Shown: piece by piece, positions 22,039-28,057 of the stretch
Numbering within the stretch: position 1 is the stretch's first letter
How the letters are laid out: the number at the start of each line of letters is the position of its first letter
Origin: a virus
Length of the DNA: 28,057 bases
Strand: one strand, 5' to 3'
Virus record (IMG/VR): IMGVR_UViG_3300047177_000012
Span: 1 to 28,057 of that record
Made by a program: the position numbers and the translations under genes
The notes under the pieces: generated by a model
Database searches by the model: none
Told to the model about the DNA's origin: nothing
Seen by the model: only the letters and a program-made list of their open reading frames with translations

Positions 22039-23423
22039 TACCAGAGCTGAAAGGATCACTGGAAGAAAACATCCTAACCCTAATCGGTTGGGATGACCAG
22101 CGCGCGCCGGCTCTACTGTTACGTCTCGACCCAGCGTTGTTTAGCACACGCATTTATCGGGAAATCGCACAAGAGGCCTACAAGCATATCACGCGCTACG
22201 GCAGCGCCCCCCACACACACTTGTATGACTTGCTCGAGGAGCGTTTGCAGCGGGGCGACGAGGGTAAGCTAATGCGTCAAACCCTCGACCAAATGCGGGA
22301 ACTGGCCGCTGAGATCCAACCCCGCTTCGTGCTGGACCAGCTTGACCACTTTATTGAACTTCGCACTATGTCTGTCGCGCTAGTAGCGGCCTCGGAGGCG
22401 TTGTCGCGGGGCGACACGCGCAAAGCCCGCGAAGCGCTCTACAATCGCGCAATGGAGCAGAACAATACAGCAGGCACCTGGCTGGCCAAGCCGGAACAGT
22501 CGCTCCGCTTTATGGACAAGCGGGACGAAGATTGGTTCCCGTCCGGCGTAGACGTGCTGGACAACGCTGGCGTAGTGCCGGCGCGCGGCGCTGTCTACAT
22601 GATGATTGCACCCGCTAAGCGCGGCAAAAGCTGGTTCCTTATTGAAACCGGCAAGCAAGCCATGCAGCACAACCACCGCGTTCTGCACGTTACATTGGAA
22701 ATGCCGGAGGAGCAGGTTGCCCAGCGCTATGTGCAATCCGTATTTGCGCTGACTGCAACTGAATCCAAATTGGTGCAAACAATCAACTTTGACAACAGCA
22801 GCCACGACGGCACTAAGCTACTGTTGTCGGAACCACGCATGACGGAATCCATCACGGACATTGGACGCGCCCGGCTTACCCCGCAAGTGCGGGCACTTAG
22901 CCAGCGTGGTGCTCTGCTGATTAAGCAATTCCCTAGCGGTTCCCTGACTGTCGCGCAACTTGACGCATACTTGGACTCTCTAGCGCGAACGGACAAGTTC
23001 GTGCCGGATGTAGTTCTGCTTGACTATCCAGCTTTGATGGCCGTCGACAGCAGCAACTACCGCATCGACATTGGCCGAGTGGCCGTGGGACTGCGTGGCC
23101 AAGCCATACGTCGGAACCACGCTCTCGTCACTGTAGCGCAGGGCAATCGCAGCGCGTCCTCCGCCTTACGGGTTGACCGCTCGCATGTGGCCGAGGACTT
23201 TTCACAAATCATGACAGCCGACACCGTGCTGACCTATAGCCAAACAGAGGCCGAAAAGAAGCTGGGTCTGGCGCGCCTGTTCGTGGACGCGGCGCGTTCC
23301 GTGCGCGATGGATTTACTGTGATGATTTCACAGAACTACGAGACAGGTCAGTTCGCAATCGACAGCACCCGCATGGACGGACACATCGAAGCCGCTGTCA
23401 AGAAACTAAGCGAACCCAAATGA
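22035..23423 (+). CDS. DnaB-like replicative helicase, 462 aa
   Basis: The protein has an N-terminal helical domain and a C-terminal RecA-like motor: Walker A as APAKRGKS (192-199), Walker B with D330 in VVLLDYPAL, the VAQGNRS block and a final ARSVRDGFT segment with the NYETGQF strand. This matches DnaB-type helicases that unwind the fork. The Walker A lacks the usual first Gly (A192 instead). No primase domain is fused; the separate primase is at 1354-2301, the two functions being far apart on the map. GTG 22035 overlaps the queE stop. It is followed after one base by the second SNF2-type helicase. Confidence 0.85.
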   Translation: MIPELKGSLEENILTLIGWDDQRAPALLLRLDPALFSTRIYREIAQEAYKHITRYGSAPHTHLYDLLEERLQRGDEGKLMRQTLDQMRELAAEIQPRFVLDQLDHFIELRTMSVALVAASEALSRGDTRKAREALYNRAMEQNNTAGTWLAKPEQSLRFMDKRDEDWFPSGVDVLDNAGVVPARGAVYMMIAPAKRGKSWFLIETGKQAMQHNHRVLHVTLEMPEEQVAQRYVQSVFALTATESKLVQTINFDNSSHDGTKLLLSEPRMTESITDIGRARLTPQVRALSQRGALLIKQFPSGSLTVAQLDAYLDSLARTDKFVPDVVLLDYPALMAVDSSNYRIDIGRVAVGLRGQAIRRNHALVTVAQGNRSASSALRVDRSHVAEDFSQIMTADTVLTYSQTEAEKKLGLARLFVDAARSVRDGFTVMISQNYETGQFAIDSTRMDGHIEAAVKKLSEPK

Positions 23424-23424
23424 C

Positions 23425-24981
23425 ATGCCTATCGACCCCGAGGCCATACAGCGATACCTGGCTTACGTTCCCACTAAGCGGCCAGACTTCAAAGGCGAGA
23501 ATTACCACGCGCTGCGTCGTCATATTGCGCAAGACACTGGTGTTGAGCTAAACACGCGCACGCCATTGCGCCAGCACCAGCTCGAGGGGTTAGCGTTCGC
23601 GCTGCACATGATGCGCTGTCTGTTATTCTACGACACGCGTCTCGGCAAAACCAAAATGGCGCTGGATTGGGCGACACACTTACGACACGCGGGTCTGTGG
23701 TCGGACGCGGGGCTAGTAATTGCGCACGCACCTGTCGCGCTGGACGTTTGGGAGTTCGAGGCTAGTAAGCACAGCGCACTCAACGTCCGGGCCGTGCGCA
23801 ACCTGGCGCAGCTCGAGCAAGCGATTAGCGAGAACGTAGACTTAATTGTTGTGACGTGGTCCGTGCTACAGGCCATGTTTACAATCAAAAAGAAGTCGCG
23901 CAAAGGTCAGCCTAAACTTTACCCGGATCGCGCTAAGCTACGCCAGGTGGCCGGCTGCTGGTCGCTCTGCATCATTGACGAAATCCACCGCTGCAAGAAC
24001 GAACAGGGGCTTTGGTTTGCAATGGCCGCTGAGCTGGTGCGGAAATGCACATTCCGCATTGGTTTGACCGGCACACCGTTCGGCCGGTTCCCGCTGGACG
24101 TATGGGCGCAGGCTTACTTGATTGACGACGGTGATTGCCTTGGCACCAGTCCGCAGTTCTTCCGCACGGCCTTCAGCAAGAAAGTAAAGAACTGGTTTAG
24201 CCCGACAAAAGAATCCCTGGCGTTCGACGAGTCACTAAAACCCATCCTTCAGACGCGCATCGAATCCATATCGATGGCCTACGCGCGGGCCGAAGTGACG
24301 CAAGTATCCGTGCTGGACAATCGCGTGGAACTGCGCATGTCACCGGAGCAAAGGAACGCCTACAATGACGTGATCAGCGGTGTGATTACACGCCCCGACG
24401 ACTTGGACCCCGTGGAAGTCGGGTCTACATTCTCGCGCTTACGCATGATCAGCAGCGGGTATTTGCCTTACACGGACGACGAGCTAAGCGAGCATGTGTT
24501 GCATTTCCCGCATCCGAGTAAGCTGGATTGGCTGCGTGATCTACTGATGGAGCTGGGTGACGTGCCTACTGTGATTTTCCACGAATACACGCACACCGGC
24601 CTGTTGATCTGCAAACTGCTGACAGAGCTAAAAATCAAGCATAGCTGGCTTTATGGTCAAGCGCGCGATAAGGGCGCTGCCAGGCGTGCGTTTGTAGACG
24701 GGAACGCGCAAGTGCTAGTGGCCAACACCGCTACGGGTGGGACAGCCATCGACCTCAACCGGGCCGACTACTTGCTGTTTTTTGAATCCCCGACCAGTCC
24801 CATTGTCCGCCAGCAAGCCGAGGCGCGGCCGCTGGGTGAGCGGGGCCAGCGCGTCCTGATTATGGATGACCTAGTGTCGTCGCCAGTGGATAAGCGTGTC
24901 CTGGATTTCATATCAGAAGGCAAGGACATCTTGCGCACCTTGATCCACGGGAAGGCCACTTGGAAATCTTTGCGGGCTTGA
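23425..24981 (+). CDS. SNF2-type DNA helicase, 518 aa
   Basis: Superfamily 2 motifs are present: an LRQHQLEGL Q-motif-like start, Walker A as DTRLGKTK, a DEIH box (IIDEIHRCKN), GLTGTPFGRF, and a C-terminal block with ATGGTAIDLNRADYLLF and QQAEARPLGERGQ. It differs strongly from the gene at 18585 and is not a recent copy. Likely roles are branch migration, fork remodelling or clearing proteins from DNA, as with T4 UvsW or Dda in function, though this cannot be shown here. The ATG follows the previous stop by one base. It is the last gene of the long operon. Confidence 0.85.
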   Translation: MPIDPEAIQRYLAYVPTKRPDFKGENYHALRRHIAQDTGVELNTRTPLRQHQLEGLAFALHMMRCLLFYDTRLGKTKMALDWATHLRHAGLWSDAGLVIAHAPVALDVWEFEASKHSALNVRAVRNLAQLEQAISENVDLIVVTWSVLQAMFTIKKKSRKGQPKLYPDRAKLRQVAGCWSLCIIDEIHRCKNEQGLWFAMAAELVRKCTFRIGLTGTPFGRFPLDVWAQAYLIDDGDCLGTSPQFFRTAFSKKVKNWFSPTKESLAFDESLKPILQTRIESISMAYARAEVTQVSVLDNRVELRMSPEQRNAYNDVISGVITRPDDLDPVEVGSTFSRLRMISSGYLPYTDDELSEHVLHFPHPSKLDWLRDLLMELGDVPTVIFHEYTHTGLLICKLLTELKIKHSWLYGQARDKGAARRAFVDGNAQVLVANTATGGTAIDLNRADYLLFFESPTSPIVRQQAEARPLGERGQRVLIMDDLVSSPVDKRVLDFISEGKDILRTLIHGKATWKSLRA

Positions 24982-24989
24982 ATTTTATG

Positions 24990-25007
24990 GCTTGCTCTTT
25001 CGCAAGC
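24990..25007 (+). other. Small hairpin in the intergenic gap
   Basis: GCTTGC and GCAAGC form a 6-bp stem with loop TCTTTC in the gap after the second SNF2-type gene. It overlaps the candidate promoter at 24992-25020 and lacks a T-run, so it is a weak terminator at best. It could serve as a binding site for a regulator. Confidence 0.25.
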
Positions 25008-25020
25008 TGGCCCCTATATA
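24992..25020 (+). promoter_or_regulatory. Candidate promoter for the last plus-strand genes
   Basis: TTGCTC at 24992-24997 and TATATA at 25015-25020 are spaced by 17 bases. They match the sigma-70 consensus at 3 of 6 and 4 of 6 positions. This lies 45 bases before the gene at 25066. CCCC and GGGG flank the TATATA box as a short inverted repeat, which could be an operator. The evidence is weak but the position is sensible. Confidence 0.3.
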
Positions 25021-25065
25021 TGGGGTTGTGGCCGGGTGGTCCGGTCGGACAGCAGGAGACGGGAC

Positions 25066-25293
25066 ATGGTTCTTCGGAACGCCTTAGACCTCTCGAAAAA
25101 CCTGACCCGTTTCGAGCAGATTCTCGTGGAGTTGGACGCCGTGCAAGCGGCGGACACAGAATACAAGACCGCGTTTAGCACGGGCAGCAAGGCCCGGTTG
25201 CATCGCGGTGAGACGTGGCGCGGGCGCTTGATCGCGCTGGTCGCATACCAGCAGTCCAAGCAGATTTTTGAGGACAAATCACTAAATGAGTGA
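25066..25293 (+). CDS. Small hypothetical protein, 75 aa
   Basis: ATG 25066 has AGGAG at 25052-25056, better supported than the upstream in-frame ATG at 25036. The protein is helical and charged throughout (NLTRFEQILVELDAVQAADTEYK, then RGRLIALVAYQQSKQIF). It may be a small helical bundle. No family is recognised. It overlaps the MarR-like gene by eight bases and probably shares its transcript. Confidence 0.6.
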   Translation: MVLRNALDLSKNLTRFEQILVELDAVQAADTEYKTAFSTGSKARLHRGETWRGRLIALVAYQQSKQIFEDKSLNE

Positions 25294-25600
25294 CCTAGCT
25301 GAGACGCTGCTCCGAGTCGTGCGCTACGGCGACAACGCCAGCGCGCGACTCACCGTGCGGCAGCTCTACATCGTGGTTGCTTGCGCCGAGCAGGGGCCGC
25401 AAGCACCCGTCCATCTAGCCGCTGTGATGGACATCAACCCAAGCGTGATCAGCCGGGCGGTCGACAAGCTGGTTGCTACCGGCTGGCTGCGTCGCGTCAT
25501 GGGACACCCCTCTGACGGGTCCGCTCACGGCACGCTGGTTGAGCTGACCACGGCCGGGTTCGCCTACCTCGCTGGCATGGGGCTGTTACCCGGCAGCTAA
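25286..25600 (+). CDS. MarR-type winged-helix regulator, 104 aa
   Basis: The sequence reads as a winged helix with the MarR hallmarks: a lead-in helix (RLTVRQLYIVVACAEQG), a recognition helix (PSVISRAVDKLVATGWLRR), and a wing with DGSAHGTLVELTTAGFAYL close to the D-R-R-x-x-x-V-x-L-T-x-x-G consensus. It is shorter than cellular MarR proteins because the dimerisation helices at both ends are reduced. It may control the small promoter upstream or the switch from early to late genes. The inference rests on fold only. It ends right at the terminator. Confidence 0.7.
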   Translation: MSDLAETLLRVVRYGDNASARLTVRQLYIVVACAEQGPQAPVHLAAVMDINPSVISRAVDKLVATGWLRRVMGHPSDGSAHGTLVELTTAGFAYLAGMGLLPGS

Positions 25601-25632
25601 AAACGGCTTTTCAAGCACCGCCAGGCCGTTTT
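25599..25632. terminator. Bidirectional terminator between convergent gene blocks
   Basis: AAAAACGGC (25599-25607) pairs with GCCGTTTT (25625-25632) around a 17-base loop, giving an eight-base stem with A and T tracts on its two sides. Such a hairpin can stop transcription from either strand. It lies directly after the MarR-like stop and ahead of the end of the minus-strand genes at 25733. Confidence 0.65.
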
Positions 25633-25658
25633 AGAGGTGGAGCTGGGGGTATAGTAGC

Positions 25659-25678
25659 GGCCAGCGGCCAAACTGGCC
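25659..25678. other. GC-rich hairpin in the convergent gap
   Basis: GGCCAG (25659-25664) and CTGGCC (25673-25678) can pair around an eight-base loop. The 25601-25732 gap holds this hairpin, the terminator and no reading frame that looks coding. The hairpin may help stop the minus-strand transcript; this is tentative. Confidence 0.3.
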
Positions 25679-25732
25679 TGGCGGCCTCCGTGGGAGCGCG
25701 AAAAAATCCGCCGACGATTATGGTTGGCAAGA

Positions 25733-26062
25733 CTATTCAAGCCAGTCCGGCGGAATGTCTGGTAGCTCCACCGTTTTCCCGCGCAGATCGTGATGGCAAT
25801 CGCCGCAAAACTCGATCTTTCCAGCGCGAATAAAGTAGTGACACCGGAGCTTTGGAAAATTTGCGGCAACATTCACAGACGGCGCGAATGTCGGAGCCTG
25901 AGCATTGCCGTCAAACGTCCACTGTGCTCCGTTCTTGAACGGCTGCTTGACAGCGATTTGATGCGTGTTCTCGCATCCAGGGCACCAGTGTTCATGCAGA
26001 GAACGAAGCGGCCCGTAATGCCGAAGAACGAGCTTAGAACTCAGAACTTCGGTTGCCATCAT
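25733..26062 (-). CDS. DUF6527-type protein, 109 aa
   Basis: The pattern HWCPGCENTHQI, then WTFDGNAQAPTFAPSVN, then CHYFIRAGKIEFCGDCHHDLRGKTVELPDIP matches the DUF6527 family, small phage and prophage proteins with a CxxC metal-like site and a strongly conserved PTF-P motif. Function is unknown. The ATG at 26062 overlaps the stop of the gene before it (ATGA); a second ATG at 26059 is better spaced from the GGGGA site at 26071-26067. That ribosome site lies inside a direct repeat shared with the previous gene junction. Confidence 0.8.
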   Translation of the reverse strand: MMATEVLSSKLVLRHYGPLRSLHEHWCPGCENTHQIAVKQPFKNGAQWTFDGNAQAPTFAPSVNVAANFPKLRCHYFIRAGKIEFCGDCHHDLRGKTVELPDIPPDWLE

Positions 26063-26101
26063 GGATTCCCCGAGATATGCCCCGGCGGCGCCGGATCGCT
26101 C
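26057..26101. repeat. 45-bp direct repeat, copy 1
   Basis: Bases 26057-26101 match 26386-26430 with a single difference (T 26062 against C 26391). On the minus strand each copy holds the last 13 codons of one gene, a GGGGA ribosome site, the stop codon and the start codon(s) of the next gene. The copies are 329 bases apart. Confidence 0.95.
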
Positions 26102-26388
26102 CCCAGCGCCGCGCTGCCGTTCATCATAGCCTGACTCGATCCAGAGTAACCGATTTTGCGCAGCGGCCGGTCATGGAATCGCTCGTCCTCCGGCGTCCAG
26201 TAAACCTTTCCGCACTGCCACCACACATCGTCGCCCACAGACGGGATTTCCCCGTCTAAATCCACATAGACCCCGCACTCGTCTCCGATGCCAGCACGGT
26301 TTCCGAAACCGTCATACAAGCGCTCGGCGCACCAGAGGCAAGTTCGTTCACCGCGAACAGACACGAAGATTACAACGCCGCCAATCAT
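26059..26388 (-). CDS. Small CxxC protein, 109 aa
   Basis: The protein has a possible metal site (TCLWCAERL) followed by a Trp-rich domain (DDVWWQCGKVYWTPEDERF). It ends in the same 13 residues (SDPAPPGHISGNP) as the beta-helix protein encoded before it. No function is recognised. ATG 26388 is chosen; GTG 26391, overlapping the previous stop, is possible. It is flanked exactly by the two copies of the 45-bp repeat, so it looks like a cassette that could be lost by recombination without harming its neighbours. Confidence 0.65.
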   Translation of the reverse strand: MIGGVVIFVSVRGERTCLWCAERLYDGFGNRAGIGDECGVYVDLDGEIPSVGDDVWWQCGKVYWTPEDERFHDRPLRKIGYSGSSQAMMNGSAALGSDPAPPGHISGNP

Positions 26389-26430
26389 CACGGATTCCCC
26401 GAGATATGCCCCGGCGGCGCCGGATCGCTC
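26386..26430. repeat. 45-bp direct repeat, copy 2
   Basis: This is the partner of 26057-26101, at the junction between the beta-helix gene and the CxxC-protein gene. The 39 bases from 26392 to 26430 are identical in both copies, including third codon positions, so the copies arose recently or are kept alike by recombination rather than by selection on the peptide alone. Confidence 0.95.
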
Positions 26431-27683
26431 ACGAACACCGCGCCGGCCGCCGGCGAGGTCGCCAGCCCGGTCATCGTGCCGCCGCCGCTTACGCCGATGC
26501 TGGCTCCGTTGCCGGTCCAGGCCAGCGTGTTCGTGCTATCGAACGCGACATTTTCGTTCGCTGCGACCATGACCGACGAGTTGAAACGCCCGACGTATAG
26601 GTGCGCCCCTGACCACGCCATGCTGTTGGTTGTGGGCACGATGCCTTCCTCGCCAAAGCCGATGACGTTCTCACCCGGCGTGGATGCGGTGACATCGTAG
26701 ACGCCTCCGGTCACTGTCACCACGCCGCCGTTCGCGGCGTCGATCCAGCGACCGCCGCCATTGTTGGCATTGTAGCCACCTGTCACTGTGGTGGTCAGGG
26801 TCCGGGTCTTGATCTGGTTTCCGTACGTGTTGCCGTAGAAATTGGAGTTGTTGACGATCAAAGCGGCGCCGGTGGCGTAGATGTCGTGGCTCAGGCCATC
26901 GAGGCTCTGGCCGTTGTTCACGAAATCGCAGGATTCGACGTCCAACGTCACGTTCTGGCCGGGGCCGCCGAACACCGCCGGCGAGTAGGGCGGCGAGAAC
27001 ACCCCGTCGTCGCTGTGCTCAATCAGCAGATGGTCTAGCACCAGCGTGCCGGGTGCGGCGAAGTTCTCCGCGTAGACGCCGGCCTCGCCGCTACCACCGC
27101 CGCCGCTCGCCGGGCCGCCGCAGTTTTTCAGCACGAGGCCGTAGACGTGGCCTGGCGACTGGGCGTGGATGCAACCCTTGCCCCACGCCAGCCGGTGTCC
27201 GGCGGCGATGCCGCCCTGCCCGTCAATGCTCTCCTTGCCGTCCGCTTGGCCGAGGATGGTCCAGCCGTCGAGTCCGACGGGAATATCGAACGGCACGAGG
27301 TCGGCGGTGCCGGCCAGCACCGTCATGGTAAATCCCTTGGCCATGCAGGGGATCGCCGACGCCATCTCGGTGAATGTCTGGCCGGGACCAACCGTCACGG
27401 TCGCAAGCGGCGTCGCCGGGCAGGTAGCAGGCGGCGGTGTGACAACGGCAGACTGCGGAAGCGCCTTGATGGCCGCCAGCACGGCGGCGAACTGCGCGTC
27501 CATGTCGGTCTTGAGCGCGGTGATGGCGGCGGCGTTGCTGGCGGCCGTGGCCGCAGGGACGACTACAGCAGCGGTGGCGGGCTTGGTGACCGCGACCGTG
27601 GAGGTGATCATGGTTGCGGGCGCAGCGGCGTGCGCCAGCAGCGGTGTAAGGGCTACGCCAGCAAGTAGAATGATGCGAAGCAT
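26388..27683 (-). CDS. Secreted parallel beta-helix protein, 431 aa
   Basis: Residues 1-19 form a signal peptide (MLRIILLAGVALTPLLAHA). An Ala/Thr-rich helical stretch of about 60 residues follows. The domain from about residue 95 has repeating short strands with Asn, Gly and aromatic turns (VYGLVLKNCGG, LVLDHLLIEHSDDGVF, IYATGAALIVNNSNFYGN), the pattern of right-handed beta-helix proteins such as pectate lyases and tailspikes. It could be a surface or polysaccharide-binding protein. A signal peptide on a tailspike-like fold is odd for a phage virion protein. ATG 27683 has a GGAG site and shares one base with the stop of the gene before; the longer frame to 27791 overlaps that gene. It ends in the repeat-encoded tail. 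Confidence 0.7.
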   Translation of the reverse strand: MLRIILLAGVALTPLLAHAAAPATMITSTVAVTKPATAAVVVPAATAASNAAAITALKTDMDAQFAAVLAAIKALPQSAVVTPPPATCPATPLATVTVGPGQTFTEMASAIPCMAKGFTMTVLAGTADLVPFDIPVGLDGWTILGQADGKESIDGQGGIAAGHRLAWGKGCIHAQSPGHVYGLVLKNCGGPASGGGGSGEAGVYAENFAAPGTLVLDHLLIEHSDDGVFSPPYSPAVFGGPGQNVTLDVESCDFVNNGQSLDGLSHDIYATGAALIVNNSNFYGNTYGNQIKTRTLTTTVTGGYNANNGGGRWIDAANGGVVTVTGGVYDVTASTPGENVIGFGEEGIVPTTNSMAWSGAHLYVGRFNSSVMVAANENVAFDSTNTLAWTGNGASIGVSGGGTMTGLATSPAAGAVFVSDPAPPGHISGNP

Positions 27684-27859
27684 CAGATCACTCCAAAGAA
27701 CCACAGCAGAAGAAAAACAAGCAGGACGGCGCCGAGACCGACACCACCCCGCCCGTAGTGCGTGAAGCCTGGACCACCCCATTGACCCCACCCGACTCCG
27801 GCGCCGCCGAATATCAGCAGCAGCACAAGAATCAAAATGATTACACTGATGGGGCTCAT
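27683..27859 (-). CDS. Small membrane protein, DUF3309-like, 58 aa
   Basis: The gene is encoded between ATG 27859 and TGA 27683, with a GGGA site upstream, and was found by reading the minus strand directly. Two hydrophobic segments (SVIILILVLLLIF and GAVLLVFLLLWFFGVI) flank a Gly, Trp and Tyr-rich turn (GVGWGQWGGPGFTHYGRGG). The layout matches the small two-segment membrane proteins of the DUF3309 type. Function is unknown. The stop overlaps the start of the secreted beta-helix gene by one base, so both may act at the envelope. Confidence 0.7.
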   Translation of the reverse strand: MSPISVIILILVLLLIFGGAGVGWGQWGGPGFTHYGRGGVGLGAVLLVFLLLWFFGVI

Positions 27860-27870
27860 TGGTTTATTCC

Positions 27871-28056
27871 CTACCCGATTGCAGCGCGCAAGGCTTGGCC
27901 GACAGACGCAAGCTGAGTCCAGTTGATCGACATGGGATCGAGGCCGTTACCGCGAATTGCGTCATGATTCAGCGGCACAACACCACCGACCATGTATTTT
28001 TCGACGAACGCTTTCGTGGCCAGCAGTTCCTTGCCCCACGAGACAAAACGAACCAG
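27871..28056 (-). CDS. Hypothetical protein, C-terminal end (partial)
   Basis: An open minus-strand frame enters from the right edge and ends at TAG 27871-27873 after 61 visible residues (LVRFVSWGKELLATKAF, then GGVVPLNHDAIRGNG, then SINWTQLASVGQALRAAIG). It reads as coding sequence with good amino-acid balance, and 11 bases separate it from the next gene. The family is not recognised and the start lies outside the window. Confidence 0.6.
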   Translation of the reverse strand: MVRFVSWGKELLATKAFVEKYMVGGVVPLNHDAIRGNGLDPMSINWTQLASVGQALRAAIG

Positions 28057-28057
28057 A

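Noticed and set aside
25708-25755. Inverted repeat TCCGCCGAC with GTCCGGCGGA as a terminator
   Set aside because: The arms differ by one inserted base, the loop is about 30 bases and one arm lies inside a coding region.
25790-26134. Plus-strand frame opposite the DUF6527 gene
   Set aside because: The minus-strand frame has the recognisable family pattern and coupled neighbours; the plus frame has neither.
27147-27765. Plus-strand frames inside the beta-helix gene
   Set aside because: They are Arg- and Gly-rich shadows of the minus-strand gene, which has a signal peptide and a ribosome site.
1-28057. Genome-wide use of TGA as Trp
   Set aside because: Most genes here end in TGA within ATGA or GTGA overlaps and use TGG for Trp, so only the DUF6884 gene is affected.
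1-28057. CRISPR array, insertion sequence or tRNA gene
   Set aside because: No regularly spaced repeats, no transposase-like frame with terminal repeats and no cloverleaf sequence were seen. The one direct repeat pair is explained by the minus-strand gene junctions.

Overview
The window looks like the replication, recombination and DNA-modification region of a tailed double-stranded DNA bacteriophage of a Gram-negative, GC-rich host. Genes are packed head to tail with ATGA, GTGA or TGATG overlaps. There are no rRNA or tRNA genes. The gene content (T7-type primase, DnaB-like helicase, family A polymerase, sliding clamp and loader, gp32-like SSB, RecA/UvsX, gp46/gp47-like nuclease complex) is that of a phage early region. 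No host species can be named from sequence alone.

Layout. 1-1349: end of a leucine-rich-repeat-like gene and five small unknown genes, one with a TTG start. 1354-3611: primase, sigma-like protein and queC. 3597-4591: candidate promoter, structured leader, an Ala/Pro-rich protein and a strong hairpin terminator, which together form an almost self-contained transcription unit. 4615-6842: a DUF6884-type gene split by two in-frame TGA codons, a small gene, folE and dpdA. 6829-11625: sliding clamp, UDG-like/PolA fusion polymerase and clamp loader. 11628-18588: small proteins, SSB, RecA-like recombinase, a small exported protein, a PD-(D/E)XK nuclease and the SbcD/SbcC-like pair. 18585-24981: SNF2-type helicase, DNA methyltransferase, queD, queE, DnaB-like helicase and a second SNF2-type helicase. 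24982-25632: candidate promoter, a small protein, a MarR-like regulator and a terminator. 25733-28056 (minus strand, convergent): DUF6527 protein, a small CxxC protein, a secreted beta-helix protein, a small membrane protein and the end of an unknown gene.

How the genes work together. FolE, QueD, QueE and QueC are the four enzymes that turn GTP into preQ0 (7-cyano-7-deazaguanine), and DpdA is the transglycosylase family that puts such bases into DNA. The phage therefore probably replaces part of its guanine with preQ0, or a derivative made by genes outside the window, to escape host restriction. A DNA methyltransferase may add a second modification. The replication proteins form a mosaic: PolA polymerase and DnaB-like helicase alongside a bacterial-type clamp, a DnaX/RFC-type loader and T4-type SSB and recombination proteins.

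The main points for a second look are the double TGA in the DUF6884 gene, a leader resembling a preQ1-I riboswitch with two competing hairpins, the UDG/PolA fusion with altered active-site residues, the overlapping helicase-methyltransferase pair, and a 45-bp direct repeat that gives two unrelated minus-strand proteins the same C-terminal tail and the same downstream ribosome-binding site.
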